A stretch of 64,000 nt of DNA, from NCBI RefSeq assembly GCF_000154225.1, contig NZ_DS264586.1:960527-1024526 (forward strand), read 5' to 3'. Position numbers and translations under genes: made by a program. The notes beneath the pieces are model-generated. The model searched no databases, had not been told where the DNA came from, and saw only the letters and a list, made by a program, of their open reading frames with translations. The stretch is from Schaalia dentiphila ATCC 17982 (GTDB lineage Bacteria > Actinomycetota > Actinomycetes > Actinomycetales > Actinomycetaceae). Positions 34,624 through 43,777 of this stretch are shown here, in pieces (the stretch's first letter is position 1; each line of letters begins with the position of its first letter).

Positions 34624-35640
34624 TCAGCCCAGGCGTGCGGCAAGCGCCGCGCGGACCTGCGCAATGAGCTCGTCTGGATGCTCCAGATCATGCCAGCCGA
34701 CACGGATGATGTGCCAGCCCTCGGCCTCAAGGTGGCGTTGGCGCTCGCGCTCGCGGGAAAGTGAGGAGTGGATGCTGCGGGCGTCGTCACCGTATTTTGC
34801 GCGCCCGTCGAACTCAATGCCGACTTTCTCGGCGGGAAATGCGCAGTCGATGAAGTAACGACGGCCCCTCGTGTGCACCTCGACCTGTGTGCGCATGCCT
34901 GTCAGGTCCGCTGCACACAGCTCGTACAGTACGCGTGCTTCTCCGGGTGAGGCACACCCGGCATCTGCGTGGGTGATGATCCACTGTGCTTGAGAGCGGC
35001 CCCGAGCACCATTGCCAAGACGCGTGAGCTCTGCGCTCAATAACTCCTTCCAATACTTCTCGTGTCTACGTGAGTCTCTGAGACGGAAGTTATCGAAGTG
35101 TGTGAAGGCGTTGCCGATCACGCAGATCTGGGCGAAGGCGGCTCTCTGGTTCGGTGAGGTCCGTGCGACGGTAATCTGCGCGGCTTCGAGGTTCTCAATG
35201 AGGAGTCCTCGCGCATTGTCTGCGCGTGGGAGGTGATGAACGTGTGTCGGCTTGACCGTTACCGACGGGAACGAGTGAGGTCCGATTGTTGTGGAGGGGA
35301 TGCTGATTGGTCGAATCGATGAACGTGTGGCAACCGTGATGGGTGGAAGCACGGGATCACTTCCATAGCCGTGCACCCACAGAGCGCACTGGCCGGTGAT
35401 CACCATGGCTCGGTGTGTGTGCGTAAGGTGGAAGAGGCGTGCGGCGAGCACGACCTGCGGTAGCTGACGTGTGTCTATATCCGTTAGGCGCGCAAGGTCG
35501 AGGTAGGTCTTGCCTGCGATGTTCACAGCCGCCGGTATCTTCGTGAGGCCGTGGTGGCTGGATCGCGGCACGCGAATGATCGCCCGTTCAACGGCGTTGA
35601 GGATGAAAGGAGCGTCGTTGCCCCTGTCTTCTTGTTTCAT
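34624..35640 (-). CDS. DUF559-domain protein (Vsr-like nuclease fold)
   Basis: A 338-residue cytoplasmic protein. The N-terminal part (about residues 10-110) resembles the AbiEi-like region often found with this domain, ending in HTHRAMVITGQCALWVHGYG. The C-terminal 100 residues are a DUF559 domain of the PD-(D/E)XK/Vsr type: RRYFIDCAFPAEKVGIEFDG supplies the acidic residues, followed by SRERERQRHLEAEGWHIIRV. Such genes are numerous and scattered in actinobacteria with no settled function; a defence role is often suggested. It has no co-transcribed partner and lies alone between two direct repeats, which suggests it arrived as a unit. Confidence 0.75.
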   Translation of the reverse strand: MKQEDRGNDAPFILNAVERAIIRVPRSSHHGLTKIPAAVNIAGKTYLDLARLTDIDTRQLPQVVLAARLFHLTHTHRAMVITGQCALWVHGYGSDPVLPPITVATRSSIRPISIPSTTIGPHSFPSVTVKPTHVHHLPRADNARGLLIENLEAAQITVARTSPNQRAAFAQICVIGNAFTHFDNFRLRDSRRHEKYWKELLSAELTRLGNGARGRSQAQWIITHADAGCASPGEARVLYELCAADLTGMRTQVEVHTRGRRYFIDCAFPAEKVGIEFDGRAKYGDDARSIHSSLSRERERQRHLEAEGWHIIRVGWHDLEHPDELIAQVRAALAARLG

Positions 35641-35834
35641 GAGTGAATTCTAGTGCAATAGCTGTCAGTTCGTTGCAGTTTGAATCTTCTGATTTTGTTT
35701 GATTACTGAGACGTCCTCGTGCGTTGTGGTGGGGCGCGGGCAGGGGCGTAGGTGCGGCGTTCGTGCCCGGTGTGACGAGGTGTGCGCCGGGTTGGGCGGT
35801 TGCGGCAAGTTTCAACGGCCTGGATATGGATGTC
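35641..35834. other. Upstream region of the DUF559 gene and left flank of repeat copy 3
   Basis: No coding frame is seen. The first 60 bases are AT-rich and probably hold the minus-strand promoter of the DUF559 gene. From about 35775 the sequence resembles the flank of copy 2. Confidence 0.45.
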
Positions 35835-35911
35835 GGGGGGATTTGCGCCATCCAGGGGTTCGACACGCCGGCGACACGCCGTTGGAAGGCTCCGCATGGC
35901 GCAAATCCCCC
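35835..35911. repeat. Long palindromic repeat, copy 3
   Basis: Arms GGGGGGATTTGCGCCAT (35835-35851) and ATGGCGCAAATCCCCC (35896-35911) enclose a core that differs from copy 2 at three positions (for example CCAGGGG for CCAAGGG). The arms stay complementary across at least 16 bp. Confidence 0.9.
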
Positions 35912-35954
35912 ATTGCGGAGTGGCGATTGGCGACGTTGCCTGTAAACGACCCCA

Positions 35955-35982
35955 GGCAGCCCCGCGCGGCGGCGGGGCTGCC
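35955..35982. terminator. GC-rich terminator-like hairpin
   Basis: An 11-bp stem GGCAGCCCCGC/GCGGGGCTGCC (35955-35965 with 35972-35982). It lies 97 bases beyond the alcohol dehydrogenase stop on the minus strand. No T run follows. Confidence 0.5.
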
Positions 35983-36078
35983 CGGGCAACGAAGCTGTGC
36001 AGCATGTGACTGCACGGGCTCGGATGTTACGTCAGCGTTCGCGGCTGAAAGCCACGAGGCTGCTGTCGCGCAACAGAA

Positions 36079-37119
36079 TCAGACGGTGAGCATCACCTTC
36101 GTGGCGCGACGCTCGTCCATCGCTGCGTAGCCCTCGGCGGCCTGCTCAAGCGGCAGGACCAGATCGAAGACAGCCCCCGGATTGATCTCGCCACGGTAGA
36201 TCAGATCGATCATGGTGGGCAGATACTTGCGCACGGCCGCAGGGCCGCCGAACATATGGACCTCTGCGCCAAACATGCGGCCCATGTCCAAGGAGACGCC
36301 GTGAGGAACGCCCACGAAGGACAGGTGACCACCGGGACGCACGCAGCCGAGAGCCTGATCGAAGGATGCCTCATTGCCGACCGCCTCAACGACGCCGTCG
36401 GCGCCCAGGCCGTCGGTCAGTTCCTTGATGCGGGCGATGCCCTCCTCGCCGCGCTCTTCGACGATGTCGGTCGCACCGAACTGGCGGGCCAGTGCCTGGC
36501 GGTCCGCGTGGCGCGACATCGCGATGATGCGGGACGCGCCCAGCTGCTTGGCGCCGATGATCGCGCCCAGGCCCACGGCCCCGTCACCCACGACGACGAC
36601 GGTCTTCCCGGGGGCGGCCCCAGCCTCGTCGGCGGCGAACCAGCCGGTGCCGAGGACATCGGAGGCGGCCAGGAGCGAGGGGAGCTGCTCGGGTGTGGGG
36701 GGTGCAGGGGTCTTCACCAGCGTGCCGTCTGCGAGGGCAATGCGGGCGTACTCGGCCTGGGTGCCGCCGGCGCGCATGCCGACGAAGGCGTCGCCCTGGG
36801 TGGCTGCGGTCGTGCAGCGCGAGGGGTAGCCGGAGCGGCAGGTCGCGCATTCGCCGCAGGAGATGCAGAAGGAGCCGACGACGAAGTCACCGGGCTCGAC
36901 GGTCGTGACGGCCTCGCCCACCTCGACGACGGTTCCGACGTACTCGTGGCCCATGCGCTGCTCGTGGACCGGCTCCGATCCGCGGTAGGACCACAGGTCC
37001 GAGCCGCAGATGCAGGTGGCAGCCAGCTTGATGATCGCGTCCGTGGGCTCCAGGATGATCGGCATCAGCATCTCTTCGACGGTGACGTTGCCGGGTTCGT
37101 GCATGACGACGGCGCGCAT
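36079..37119 (-). CDS. Zinc-dependent alcohol dehydrogenase (MDR superfamily)
   Basis: A 346-residue enzyme from the ATG at 37117-37119, preceded by AGGAG; an ATG four codons earlier is less well spaced. The catalytic zinc site includes CICGSD (about residue 38) and GHEYVG; a structural-zinc lobe carries four Cys in CISCGECATCRSGYPSRC. The NAD(P) fold has VVGDGAVGLGA. It oxidises or reduces an alcohol/aldehyde with a nicotinamide cofactor; the substrate is not known. It is divergent from moaA with about 180 bases between. Confidence 0.9.
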   Translation of the reverse strand: MRAVVMHEPGNVTVEEMLMPIILEPTDAIIKLAATCICGSDLWSYRGSEPVHEQRMGHEYVGTVVEVGEAVTTVEPGDFVVGSFCISCGECATCRSGYPSRCTTAATQGDAFVGMRAGGTQAEYARIALADGTLVKTPAPPTPEQLPSLLAASDVLGTGWFAADEAGAAPGKTVVVVGDGAVGLGAIIGAKQLGASRIIAMSRHADRQALARQFGATDIVEERGEEGIARIKELTDGLGADGVVEAVGNEASFDQALGCVRPGGHLSFVGVPHGVSLDMGRMFGAEVHMFGGPAAVRKYLPTMIDLIYRGEINPGAVFDLVLPLEQAAEGYAAMDERRATKVMLTV

Positions 37120-37296
37120 GATTCTCCTCATGATTGGCGCATTGGTCGTAGGGCAACGGTACTCCTCACGTCCAGCTGCTCGGCAGTGCTGGACACTGTC
37201 TCCTTTCCCTCAGCGACGAGGCAGGGGCGGCGTCTTGCCGTTCGTGCTCGGTTTTTCGAGGGGCGAACACCGGGCAAATCGGGGTAGGGTTGCGCC

Positions 37297-38361
37297 ATGT
37301 CTGTCGAGTTCGTTTCCGCCTCTCAGGCGGCAGATGCGGTGGCGTGTGACGCGCCGCTGCGGCTCGTCGACACCTTCGGGCGCGTTGCCCGCGACCTGCG
37401 CGTGTCGCTCACCGACCGCTGCAACCTGCGCTGTTCCTACTGCATGCCCCCCGAAGGCTTGGACTGGCTGCCCACTGAGGAAACGCTGACGGACGACGAG
37501 GTCTGCCGCCTCGTGCGCGTTGGCGTCGAGCGGCTCGGGATCCGCCAGGTCCGCTTCACCGGCGGGGAACCCCTCCTGCGCCGAGGTCTCGAGGGGATCA
37601 TCGAAGCATGCTCCCACCTGCGCACCGACGAGGGAAACCCCCTCGATCTGGCCCTCACGACGAACGCGCTCGGCCTGGCCAAGCGCGCCCAGGGCCTGAA
37701 GGACGCTGGCCTGAACCGCGTCAACATTTCGCTTGATTCTCTGGACCCCGAGCACTTCGCGGCGATCACCCGCCGCGACCGCCTCGGCGACGTCCTGGAG
37801 GGCATCGAGGCCGCCGCCCGCGCGGGCCTGAGCCCGATCAAGGTCAACGCCCTCGTGCTGCGCGGCATGAACGAGGCCGACCTGCCCGACCTGGTCGACT
37901 ACTGCCTGGACCGGGGCATCGAGCTGCGCGTTATTGAGCAGATGCCGATCGGCCCGCCGGACACATGGGATCGTCAGAACATCATGACGGCCGACGAGAT
38001 CCTGCACATCATGAGCACTCGCCACACGCTGACCCCCGCGCCCCGCGAGGATCCGCATTCCCCTGCGGGACGCTGGATCGTGGACGGTGACCCGACGAAG
38101 CGCCTCGGCGTCATCGCCTCCGTGTCCGACCCCTTCTGTAGCGCGTGCGACCGCACCCGCCTGACCTCGGACGGCATGGTGCGTTCATGCCTGTTCTCCA
38201 CCGAGGAGACCTCGCTGCGTGACCTGCTGCGCGGCGGCGGGGACGATGCGCAGATCGCCGCCCGATGGGCCGACGCGATGTGGGCGAAGCCGGCCGCGCA
38301 CGGGCTCAATATCGACACCTTTGCTCGTGCGTCGCGCACCATGAGCCGTATTGGTGGGTAA
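37297..38361 (+). CDS. moaA: GTP 3',8-cyclase
   Basis: A 354-residue radical-SAM enzyme that starts molybdenum-cofactor synthesis from GTP. The first 4Fe-4S site is CNLRCSYC (about residues 46-53); the C-terminal substrate-side cluster is CSAC followed by RTRLTSDGMVRSC. The last residues RIGG keep the C-terminal Gly-Gly needed for activity. It works with MoaC at 32.5 kb and precedes the nitrate genes. Confidence 0.95.
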   Translation: MSVEFVSASQAADAVACDAPLRLVDTFGRVARDLRVSLTDRCNLRCSYCMPPEGLDWLPTEETLTDDEVCRLVRVGVERLGIRQVRFTGGEPLLRRGLEGIIEACSHLRTDEGNPLDLALTTNALGLAKRAQGLKDAGLNRVNISLDSLDPEHFAAITRRDRLGDVLEGIEAAARAGLSPIKVNALVLRGMNEADLPDLVDYCLDRGIELRVIEQMPIGPPDTWDRQNIMTADEILHIMSTRHTLTPAPREDPHSPAGRWIVDGDPTKRLGVIASVSDPFCSACDRTRLTSDGMVRSCLFSTEETSLRDLLRGGGDDAQIAARWADAMWAKPAAHGLNIDTFARASRTMSRIGG

Positions 38362-38585
38362 GCTCCCACTAATTTCGTGATACCGATGTTTTCTAACAGC
38401 GGTTAATTGCTTGTTTGTCGTCGGGTATAACGTCCCTAGCGGCAAGACTTTTCCTAGTTCTTGCAAGGGTGATGCACGTCCCAATGTGTTCTTGTGGGTT
38501 ACGTCATTTCAATTGGTAGCCTCCTTGTTAGAGAATGTCCGGCGCATGCCCGCGCTCGGACGTCCCTTTCAACCCGAGGAGAGCC
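38362..38585 (+). promoter_or_regulatory. Leader region of the narK-narGHJI cluster
   Basis: These 224 AT-richer bases must hold the control region of the nitrate cluster. A TATAAC box lies at 38426-38431 with TTAATT 17 bases upstream. CCTTGTTAGA at 38523-38532 is shared exactly with the modA upstream region (54501-54510). No clear FNR or CRP palindrome was recognised. AGGAGAGCC precedes the narK ATG. Confidence 0.45.
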
Positions 38586-39938
38586 ATGAGCGCGACCGAA
38601 CCCGCGGCCAAGAAGAGCCGCTACCTGCTCACTGACTGGAACCCCAACGACGAATCCAAGTGGGACTCGAAGCTTGCGTGGCGCACGCTGTGGATCACGA
38701 CCTACTCGCTGATCCTGGCCTTCTGCGTGTGGTTCCTGCCCAGCGCGATCGCGCCGAAGCTGACGCTTCTCGGCTTCATTCTGGACAAGTCGCAGCTCTA
38801 CTGGCTCACCGCTCTGCCTGGCCTGGCCGCAGGCATCCTGCGCCTCATCTACATGTTCCTGCCCCCGCTCCTCGGCACCCGCAAGCTCGTGGGTATCACC
38901 TCCCTGCTGTGCGTCATTCCGATGCTCGGCTGGTTCTACGTTGTTCAGGACAACACGACCCCCTACTGGGTCCTGCTGACCCTGGCCTTCATGTGTGGCA
39001 TCGGCGGCGGCGCATTCTCCGGCTACATGCCCTCCACCGGCTACTTTTTCCCCAAGCGTCTCTCCGGCACGGCCCTCGGCCTGCAGGGCGGCATCGGTAA
39101 CCTCGGCATCTCCGTCATCCAGCTGGTCGGCCCCATCCTCATGGGCTTCGGCCTCTTCGGCATGACCTGGCTGGCTCCGCAGACGCAGGCCACCGGTGAC
39201 CACGCTGGTGAGCACATCTGGGTCTACAACGCCGCAGCCTTCTTCATCCCGTGGTGCCTCGTCGCCGCGATCCTCGCCTTCATCTGGCTGCGCGACGTGC
39301 CCGTCAAGGCCAACATCAAGCAGCAGCTGGATATCTTTTCCAACCCCAACACCTGGTACATGACGATTCTCTACGTCATGACCTTCGGCCTCTTCTCCGG
39401 CTTCTCCGCCGTCTTCGGCCTGCTCATCAACAACCAGTTTGGCCGCGAGTCCACCCTCGCCCTGCCGGTCCTGGGTGCCACCTTCGCCTTCCTCGGCCCC
39501 CTCATCGGCTCGATCATCCGCATGTCCTGGGGCATCTTCTGCGACCGCATGGGCGGCGCCATCTGGACCTTCATCTCCGGCGTCGGCATGGCCATCACGC
39601 TGGCCGGTATCGCCTGGGTCCTGTACAACCCCACCGGTTGGACCGACTTCTACATCTTCATGGCGCTCATGCTCACCATGTTCCTGTTCTCCGGCTTCGG
39701 TAACGCCGGTACTTTCAAGCAGATGCCGATGATCATGCCGGCCCGCCAGGCTGGCGGCGCCATCGGCTTCACCTCCGCCATCGCATCCCTCGGCCCCTTC
39801 CTCGTCGGCGTCGCCCTCTCCGCGGTCGGCACCGGTGGCGCATGGGCCCTCTTCCTGGGCTGCTCAATCTTCTGCGCCCTGTGCTCGGTCCTATGCTGGG
39901 TCATGTACACGCGCAAGAACGCCCCGTTCCCCGGCTGA
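38586..39938 (+). CDS. narK: Nitrate/nitrite transporter
   Basis: A 450-residue, twelve-helix major-facilitator protein starting MSATEPAAKKSRYLLTDWNP. Both nitrate signatures of the NNP family are present: GGGAFSGYMPSTGYFFPKR with LGLQGGIGNLG (about residues 140-180), and a second glycine-rich stretch FSGFGNAGTFKQMPMI near residue 370. It brings nitrate in and nitrite out for NarGHI. The 68-base gap before narG has no terminator. Confidence 0.93.
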   Translation: MSATEPAAKKSRYLLTDWNPNDESKWDSKLAWRTLWITTYSLILAFCVWFLPSAIAPKLTLLGFILDKSQLYWLTALPGLAAGILRLIYMFLPPLLGTRKLVGITSLLCVIPMLGWFYVVQDNTTPYWVLLTLAFMCGIGGGAFSGYMPSTGYFFPKRLSGTALGLQGGIGNLGISVIQLVGPILMGFGLFGMTWLAPQTQATGDHAGEHIWVYNAAAFFIPWCLVAAILAFIWLRDVPVKANIKQQLDIFSNPNTWYMTILYVMTFGLFSGFSAVFGLLINNQFGRESTLALPVLGATFAFLGPLIGSIIRMSWGIFCDRMGGAIWTFISGVGMAITLAGIAWVLYNPTGWTDFYIFMALMLTMFLFSGFGNAGTFKQMPMIMPARQAGGAIGFTSAIASLGPFLVGVALSAVGTGGAWALFLGCSIFCALCSVLCWVMYTRKNAPFPG

Positions 39939-40006
39939 TCCGCCCGGCACTGCGTGGTGCCGATGGACCTGCCACTGCCTCGTCAATCGACTCTTAGGAG
40001 CACCCC

Positions 40007-43000
40007 ATGACGAATCTCGAATCCGATATGACCTTCCCGACCTACGGCGGCGAGGTCAAGCCTGCGACCGGCGCGACCCTGTTCGCGCTCGGCTCGTGGC
40101 TGCGTCGCGGCAAGGCGTCCGCCGACGCGCGCCAGCTCTTCCTCGAGGGCGGCCGCGACGGCGACTCCTTCTACCGCGACCGCTGGAGCTACGACAAGAT
40201 CGTGCGCTCCACCCATGGCGTGAACTGCACGGGCTCGTGCTCGTGGAAGATCTTCGTCAAGGACGGCGTCATCACCTGGGAAACCCAGCAGACTGACTAC
40301 CCGTCAACCGGCGCTGACATGCCCGAGTACGAGCCCCGCGGCTGCCCGCGTGGCGCTGCGTTCTCGTGGTACGAGTACTCGCCGACCCGTATTAAGTACC
40401 CCTACGTGCGCGGCGTCCTGCTCGACATGTTCCGCGAGGCCAAGAAGCGCCTCGGGGATCCCGTCGACGCGTGGGCCGCGGTCGTCGAGGACCCGGAGAG
40501 GGCGCGTGCCTACAAGTCGCAGCGTGGCCGCGGCGGCATGGTCCGCGTGTCGTGGGAAGAGGCGATGGAGATCGTCGCCGCCGCCTACGTGCACACGATC
40601 AAGCAGTACGGCCCCGACCGCATCGCCGGCTTCTCGGTCATCCCCGCCATGTCGATGATCTCCTACGGTGCGGGCTCCCGCTTCCACGAGCTCATCGGCG
40701 CCACGATGCTGTCCTTCTACGACTGGTACGCGGACCTGCCTCCAGCCTCGCCTCAGGTGTTCGGCGACCAGACCGACGTGCCCGAGGCCGGCGACTGGTT
40801 CAACTCGCAGTACCTCATCATGTGGGGCACGAACCTGCCGCTGACCCGTACCCCCGACGCTCACTTCATGGCCGAGGCCCGCTACCACGGCCAGAAGGTC
40901 ATCGTCGTGTCCCCGGACTTCGCGGACAACACGAAGTTCGCGGACGACTGGTTGCGCGTCCAGCCCGGCACGGACGGCGCCCTGGCGCAGGCGATGGGCC
41001 ACGTCATCCTCAAGGAATTCCACGTCGGCAAGCGCGAGCCCATGTTCCTCGATTACATGAAGCGCTACACCGACTCCCCGTTCCTGGTGGAGATTAACGA
41101 GGTCGGCGAGGGTGCCCACGAGGGCGTCGCCCCGACGACCCTGGTCCCCGGCAAGTTCCTGACGGCCGCCAAGATGCCCGCAGGCACGACCGAGCGCACC
41201 GAGAACAACCAGTTCCGTCCCCTCGTCATCGAGGCCGACGGCACGGTCAAGGACCCGGGCGGCACGCTCGCCGATCGCTTCGGTGAGGAGGGCGCCGGCC
41301 ACTGGAACCTCAACCTGGATGGCGTCGAGCCCGTCATGTCCATCATGGACACGGACGAGTGGGAAGCCGTCGAGATTGCCCTGCCGCGCTTCGACCTGCC
41401 CGCGGCCCCCGGCCAGGCTTCGGTCGGCGGCGGCTACGTGAAGCGTGGCGTGCCCGCGCGCCGCGTCAACGGTCGCCTCGTGACGACCGTGTTCGACATC
41501 CTGCTCGCCCAGTACGCCGTCGAGCGTGAGGGCCTGCCGGGTGAGTGGCCCACCGACTACATGGACGCCTCCACGCCGGGCACCCCTGCGTGGCAGGAGG
41601 AGTTCACGTCGGTTCCCGCCGCCGCAGCCATCAAGATCGGCCGCGAGTTCGCGCAGAACGCGGTTGAGACGCAGGGCCGTTCCATGATCCTCATGGGCGC
41701 CGGCACGAACCACTACTACCACTCCGACGAGATGTACCGTACGTTCCTGGCGCTCACGGAAATGTGTGGCACCCAGGGCCGCAACGGCGGCGGCTGGGCC
41801 CACTACGTGGGTCAGGAGAAGGTCCGCCCGATCATGGGTTGGGGCTCCTTCACCTTCGCCCTGGACTGGGCGCGCCCGCCGCGCCAGATGATCTCCACCG
41901 GCTGGTACTACATGACCACGGACCAGTGGCGCTACGACGGTGCTGCGGCCTCGGCCATGGGAAACCCGATCAAGTCCTCGAACCTGGACGGCAAGCAGCT
42001 GGTCGACACCCTCGTCGAGTCGGTTCAGCGCGGCTGGATGCCCTGCTACCCGACGTTCTCCAAGGGCTCGACCCAGCTGGGCCGCGAGGCCGCCGAGGCC
42101 GGCATGGCCCCCGCGGAATACGTGTCCCAGGAGCTGCGCGAGGGTCGCCTCCAGTTCGCGATCGAGGACCCGGACGCCCATCACAACGTCCCGAAGATCC
42201 TCGCGAACTGGCGTACGAACCTGCTCGGCTCGTCCGCGAAGGGCACCGAGTTCTTCCTGCGTCACATGCTGGGTACCGGCAACGAGGTCAACGCCGAGGA
42301 GCTGGAAGAGGGCAACCGTCCCGCGTCCGTCAACTGGCGTGAGGCTCACCCCGGCAAGCTCGACCTCATGTGGGTCGCGGACTTCCGTAACACCTCGACG
42401 ACGCTGCACTCCGACGTGGTGCTGCCCGCCGCCACGTGGTACGAGAAGCACGACCTGTCCTCCACGGACATGCACCCCTTCATGCACTGCTTCGACGAGG
42501 CCGTGAACCCGCCGTGGGAGGCGCGTACCGACTTCGAGGTGTTCCAGACGCTGGCTCGCCTCGTCGGCCGCATGGCCCCCGGCCACCTGGACACCCAGAC
42601 GGACGTCGTCGCGGTCCCGCTGGGGCACGACTCCCCGGACGCCATGACCATGGTGGACGGCATCGTTCCCGAGCAGACGTGGACGCCCGGCAAGACCATG
42701 CCGAAGCTGGTCCCGATCGAGCGTGACTACACGCAGGTTGGCTACAAGTTCGACCGCATGGGTCCGCTCCTGCTCAAGGCCGGCCTGGCCTCGAAGGGCG
42801 TTGCGTACAACGTGCAGGAGGCGTACGAGCAGCTCGGCGAGCTCAACGGCCGTGCCCCCATGGACGGCAACGCCGGCGAGGGTGCGCCCCTGTGCGACAC
42901 CGCCATCAAGGCGGCGAACATGGCGCTGCGCTTCTCGGGCACCACGAACGGCTCGCTGGCCGTTCAGGGCTTCCGCACGCTGGAAAAGCGCGTCGGCAAC

Positions 43001-43777
43001 GAGATGGCGTTCCTGGCCGAAGGCGACGAAGAAAAGAAGATCACCTACGCGGACACCGTCCTGCAGCCGCGCAGCGTCATCACCAGCCCCGAGTGGTCGG
43101 GTTCCGAGCACGGCGGTCGCCGCTACAGCGCCTTCGTGCAGAACGTCGAGTGCCGCAAGCCGTGGCACACGCTCACGGGTCGCCCGCAGTTCTACGTCGA
43201 CCACGACTGGATGATGGACATGGGCGAGTCCCTGCCGATCTTCCGTCCGCCGCTCGACCTGGCGCACATCTACGGTGAGCGCCCCGTCGGCGACCACCGT
43301 CCCGGCCAGCCGGGTCAGGCCGAGGTCGCGGTGCGCTACCTGACGATCCACAACAAGTGGGCCATCCACTCCCAGTACTACGACAACCCGTACATGCTGA
43401 CGCTGGGTCGTGGTGGCCAGACGGTGTGGATGAGCCCGGCCGATGCCGAGAAGATCGGCGTGCGCGACAACGAGTGGATCGAGGCGAAGAACCGTAACGG
43501 CACCGTGTCGGCTCGCGCCGTTGTCTCTCACCGCATCCCTGAGGGCACGGTGTTCATGCACCACGCCCAGGATCGCCAGATCAACACCCCGCTGAACGAG
43601 GGGTCCGGCAAGCGCGGCGGTACGCACAACTCGCTGACGCGAATCTTCATTAAGCCGACCCACCTGGCCGGCGGATACGCGCAGTTCGCCTACGCGTTCA
43701 ACTACTACGGTCCCACCGGCAATAACCGCGACGAGGTCACGGTTATCCGCCGCCGCTCCCAGGAGGTGCAGTTCTGA
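40007..43777 (+). CDS. narG: Respiratory nitrate reductase alpha subunit
   Basis: A 1256-residue catalytic subunit holding the Mo-bisMGD cofactor and the FS0 cluster. The cluster ligands are H70, C74 and C78 in HGVNCTGSCSW and C113 in EPRGCPRGA; the molybdenum ligand is the Asp near residue 239 in FYDWYADLPP. It reduces nitrate to nitrite on the cytoplasmic side of the membrane. Length matches the family (about 1240). The stop TGA shares a base with the narH start. Full intactness suggests working anaerobic nitrate respiration. Confidence 0.97.
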   Translation: MTNLESDMTFPTYGGEVKPATGATLFALGSWLRRGKASADARQLFLEGGRDGDSFYRDRWSYDKIVRSTHGVNCTGSCSWKIFVKDGVITWETQQTDYPSTGADMPEYEPRGCPRGAAFSWYEYSPTRIKYPYVRGVLLDMFREAKKRLGDPVDAWAAVVEDPERARAYKSQRGRGGMVRVSWEEAMEIVAAAYVHTIKQYGPDRIAGFSVIPAMSMISYGAGSRFHELIGATMLSFYDWYADLPPASPQVFGDQTDVPEAGDWFNSQYLIMWGTNLPLTRTPDAHFMAEARYHGQKVIVVSPDFADNTKFADDWLRVQPGTDGALAQAMGHVILKEFHVGKREPMFLDYMKRYTDSPFLVEINEVGEGAHEGVAPTTLVPGKFLTAAKMPAGTTERTENNQFRPLVIEADGTVKDPGGTLADRFGEEGAGHWNLNLDGVEPVMSIMDTDEWEAVEIALPRFDLPAAPGQASVGGGYVKRGVPARRVNGRLVTTVFDILLAQYAVEREGLPGEWPTDYMDASTPGTPAWQEEFTSVPAAAAIKIGREFAQNAVETQGRSMILMGAGTNHYYHSDEMYRTFLALTEMCGTQGRNGGGWAHYVGQEKVRPIMGWGSFTFALDWARPPRQMISTGWYYMTTDQWRYDGAAASAMGNPIKSSNLDGKQLVDTLVESVQRGWMPCYPTFSKGSTQLGREAAEAGMAPAEYVSQELREGRLQFAIEDPDAHHNVPKILANWRTNLLGSSAKGTEFFLRHMLGTGNEVNAEELEEGNRPASVNWREAHPGKLDLMWVADFRNTSTTLHSDVVLPAATWYEKHDLSSTDMHPFMHCFDEAVNPPWEARTDFEVFQTLARLVGRMAPGHLDTQTDVVAVPLGHDSPDAMTMVDGIVPEQTWTPGKTMPKLVPIERDYTQVGYKFDRMGPLLLKAGLASKGVAYNVQEAYEQLGELNGRAPMDGNAGEGAPLCDTAIKAANMALRFSGTTNGSLAVQGFRTLEKRVGNEMAFLAEGDEEKKITYADTVLQPRSVITSPEWSGSEHGGRRYSAFVQNVECRKPWHTLTGRPQFYVDHDWMMDMGESLPIFRPPLDLAHIYGERPVGDHRPGQPGQAEVAVRYLTIHNKWAIHSQYYDNPYMLTLGRGGQTVWMSPADAEKIGVRDNEWIEAKNRNGTVSARAVVSHRIPEGTVFMHHAQDRQINTPLNEGSGKRGGTHNSLTRIFIKPTHLAGGYAQFAYAFNYYGPTGNNRDEVTVIRRRSQEVQF

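Noticed and set aside
34458..35911. Insertion sequence around the DUF559 gene
   Set aside because: The flanking units are direct, not inverted terminal repeats, there is no transposase, and no target-site duplication was seen.
40304..43663. 1119-codon minus-strand open frame inside narG
   Set aside because: Antisense shadow of a clearly identified gene, with biased composition and no ribosome-binding site.
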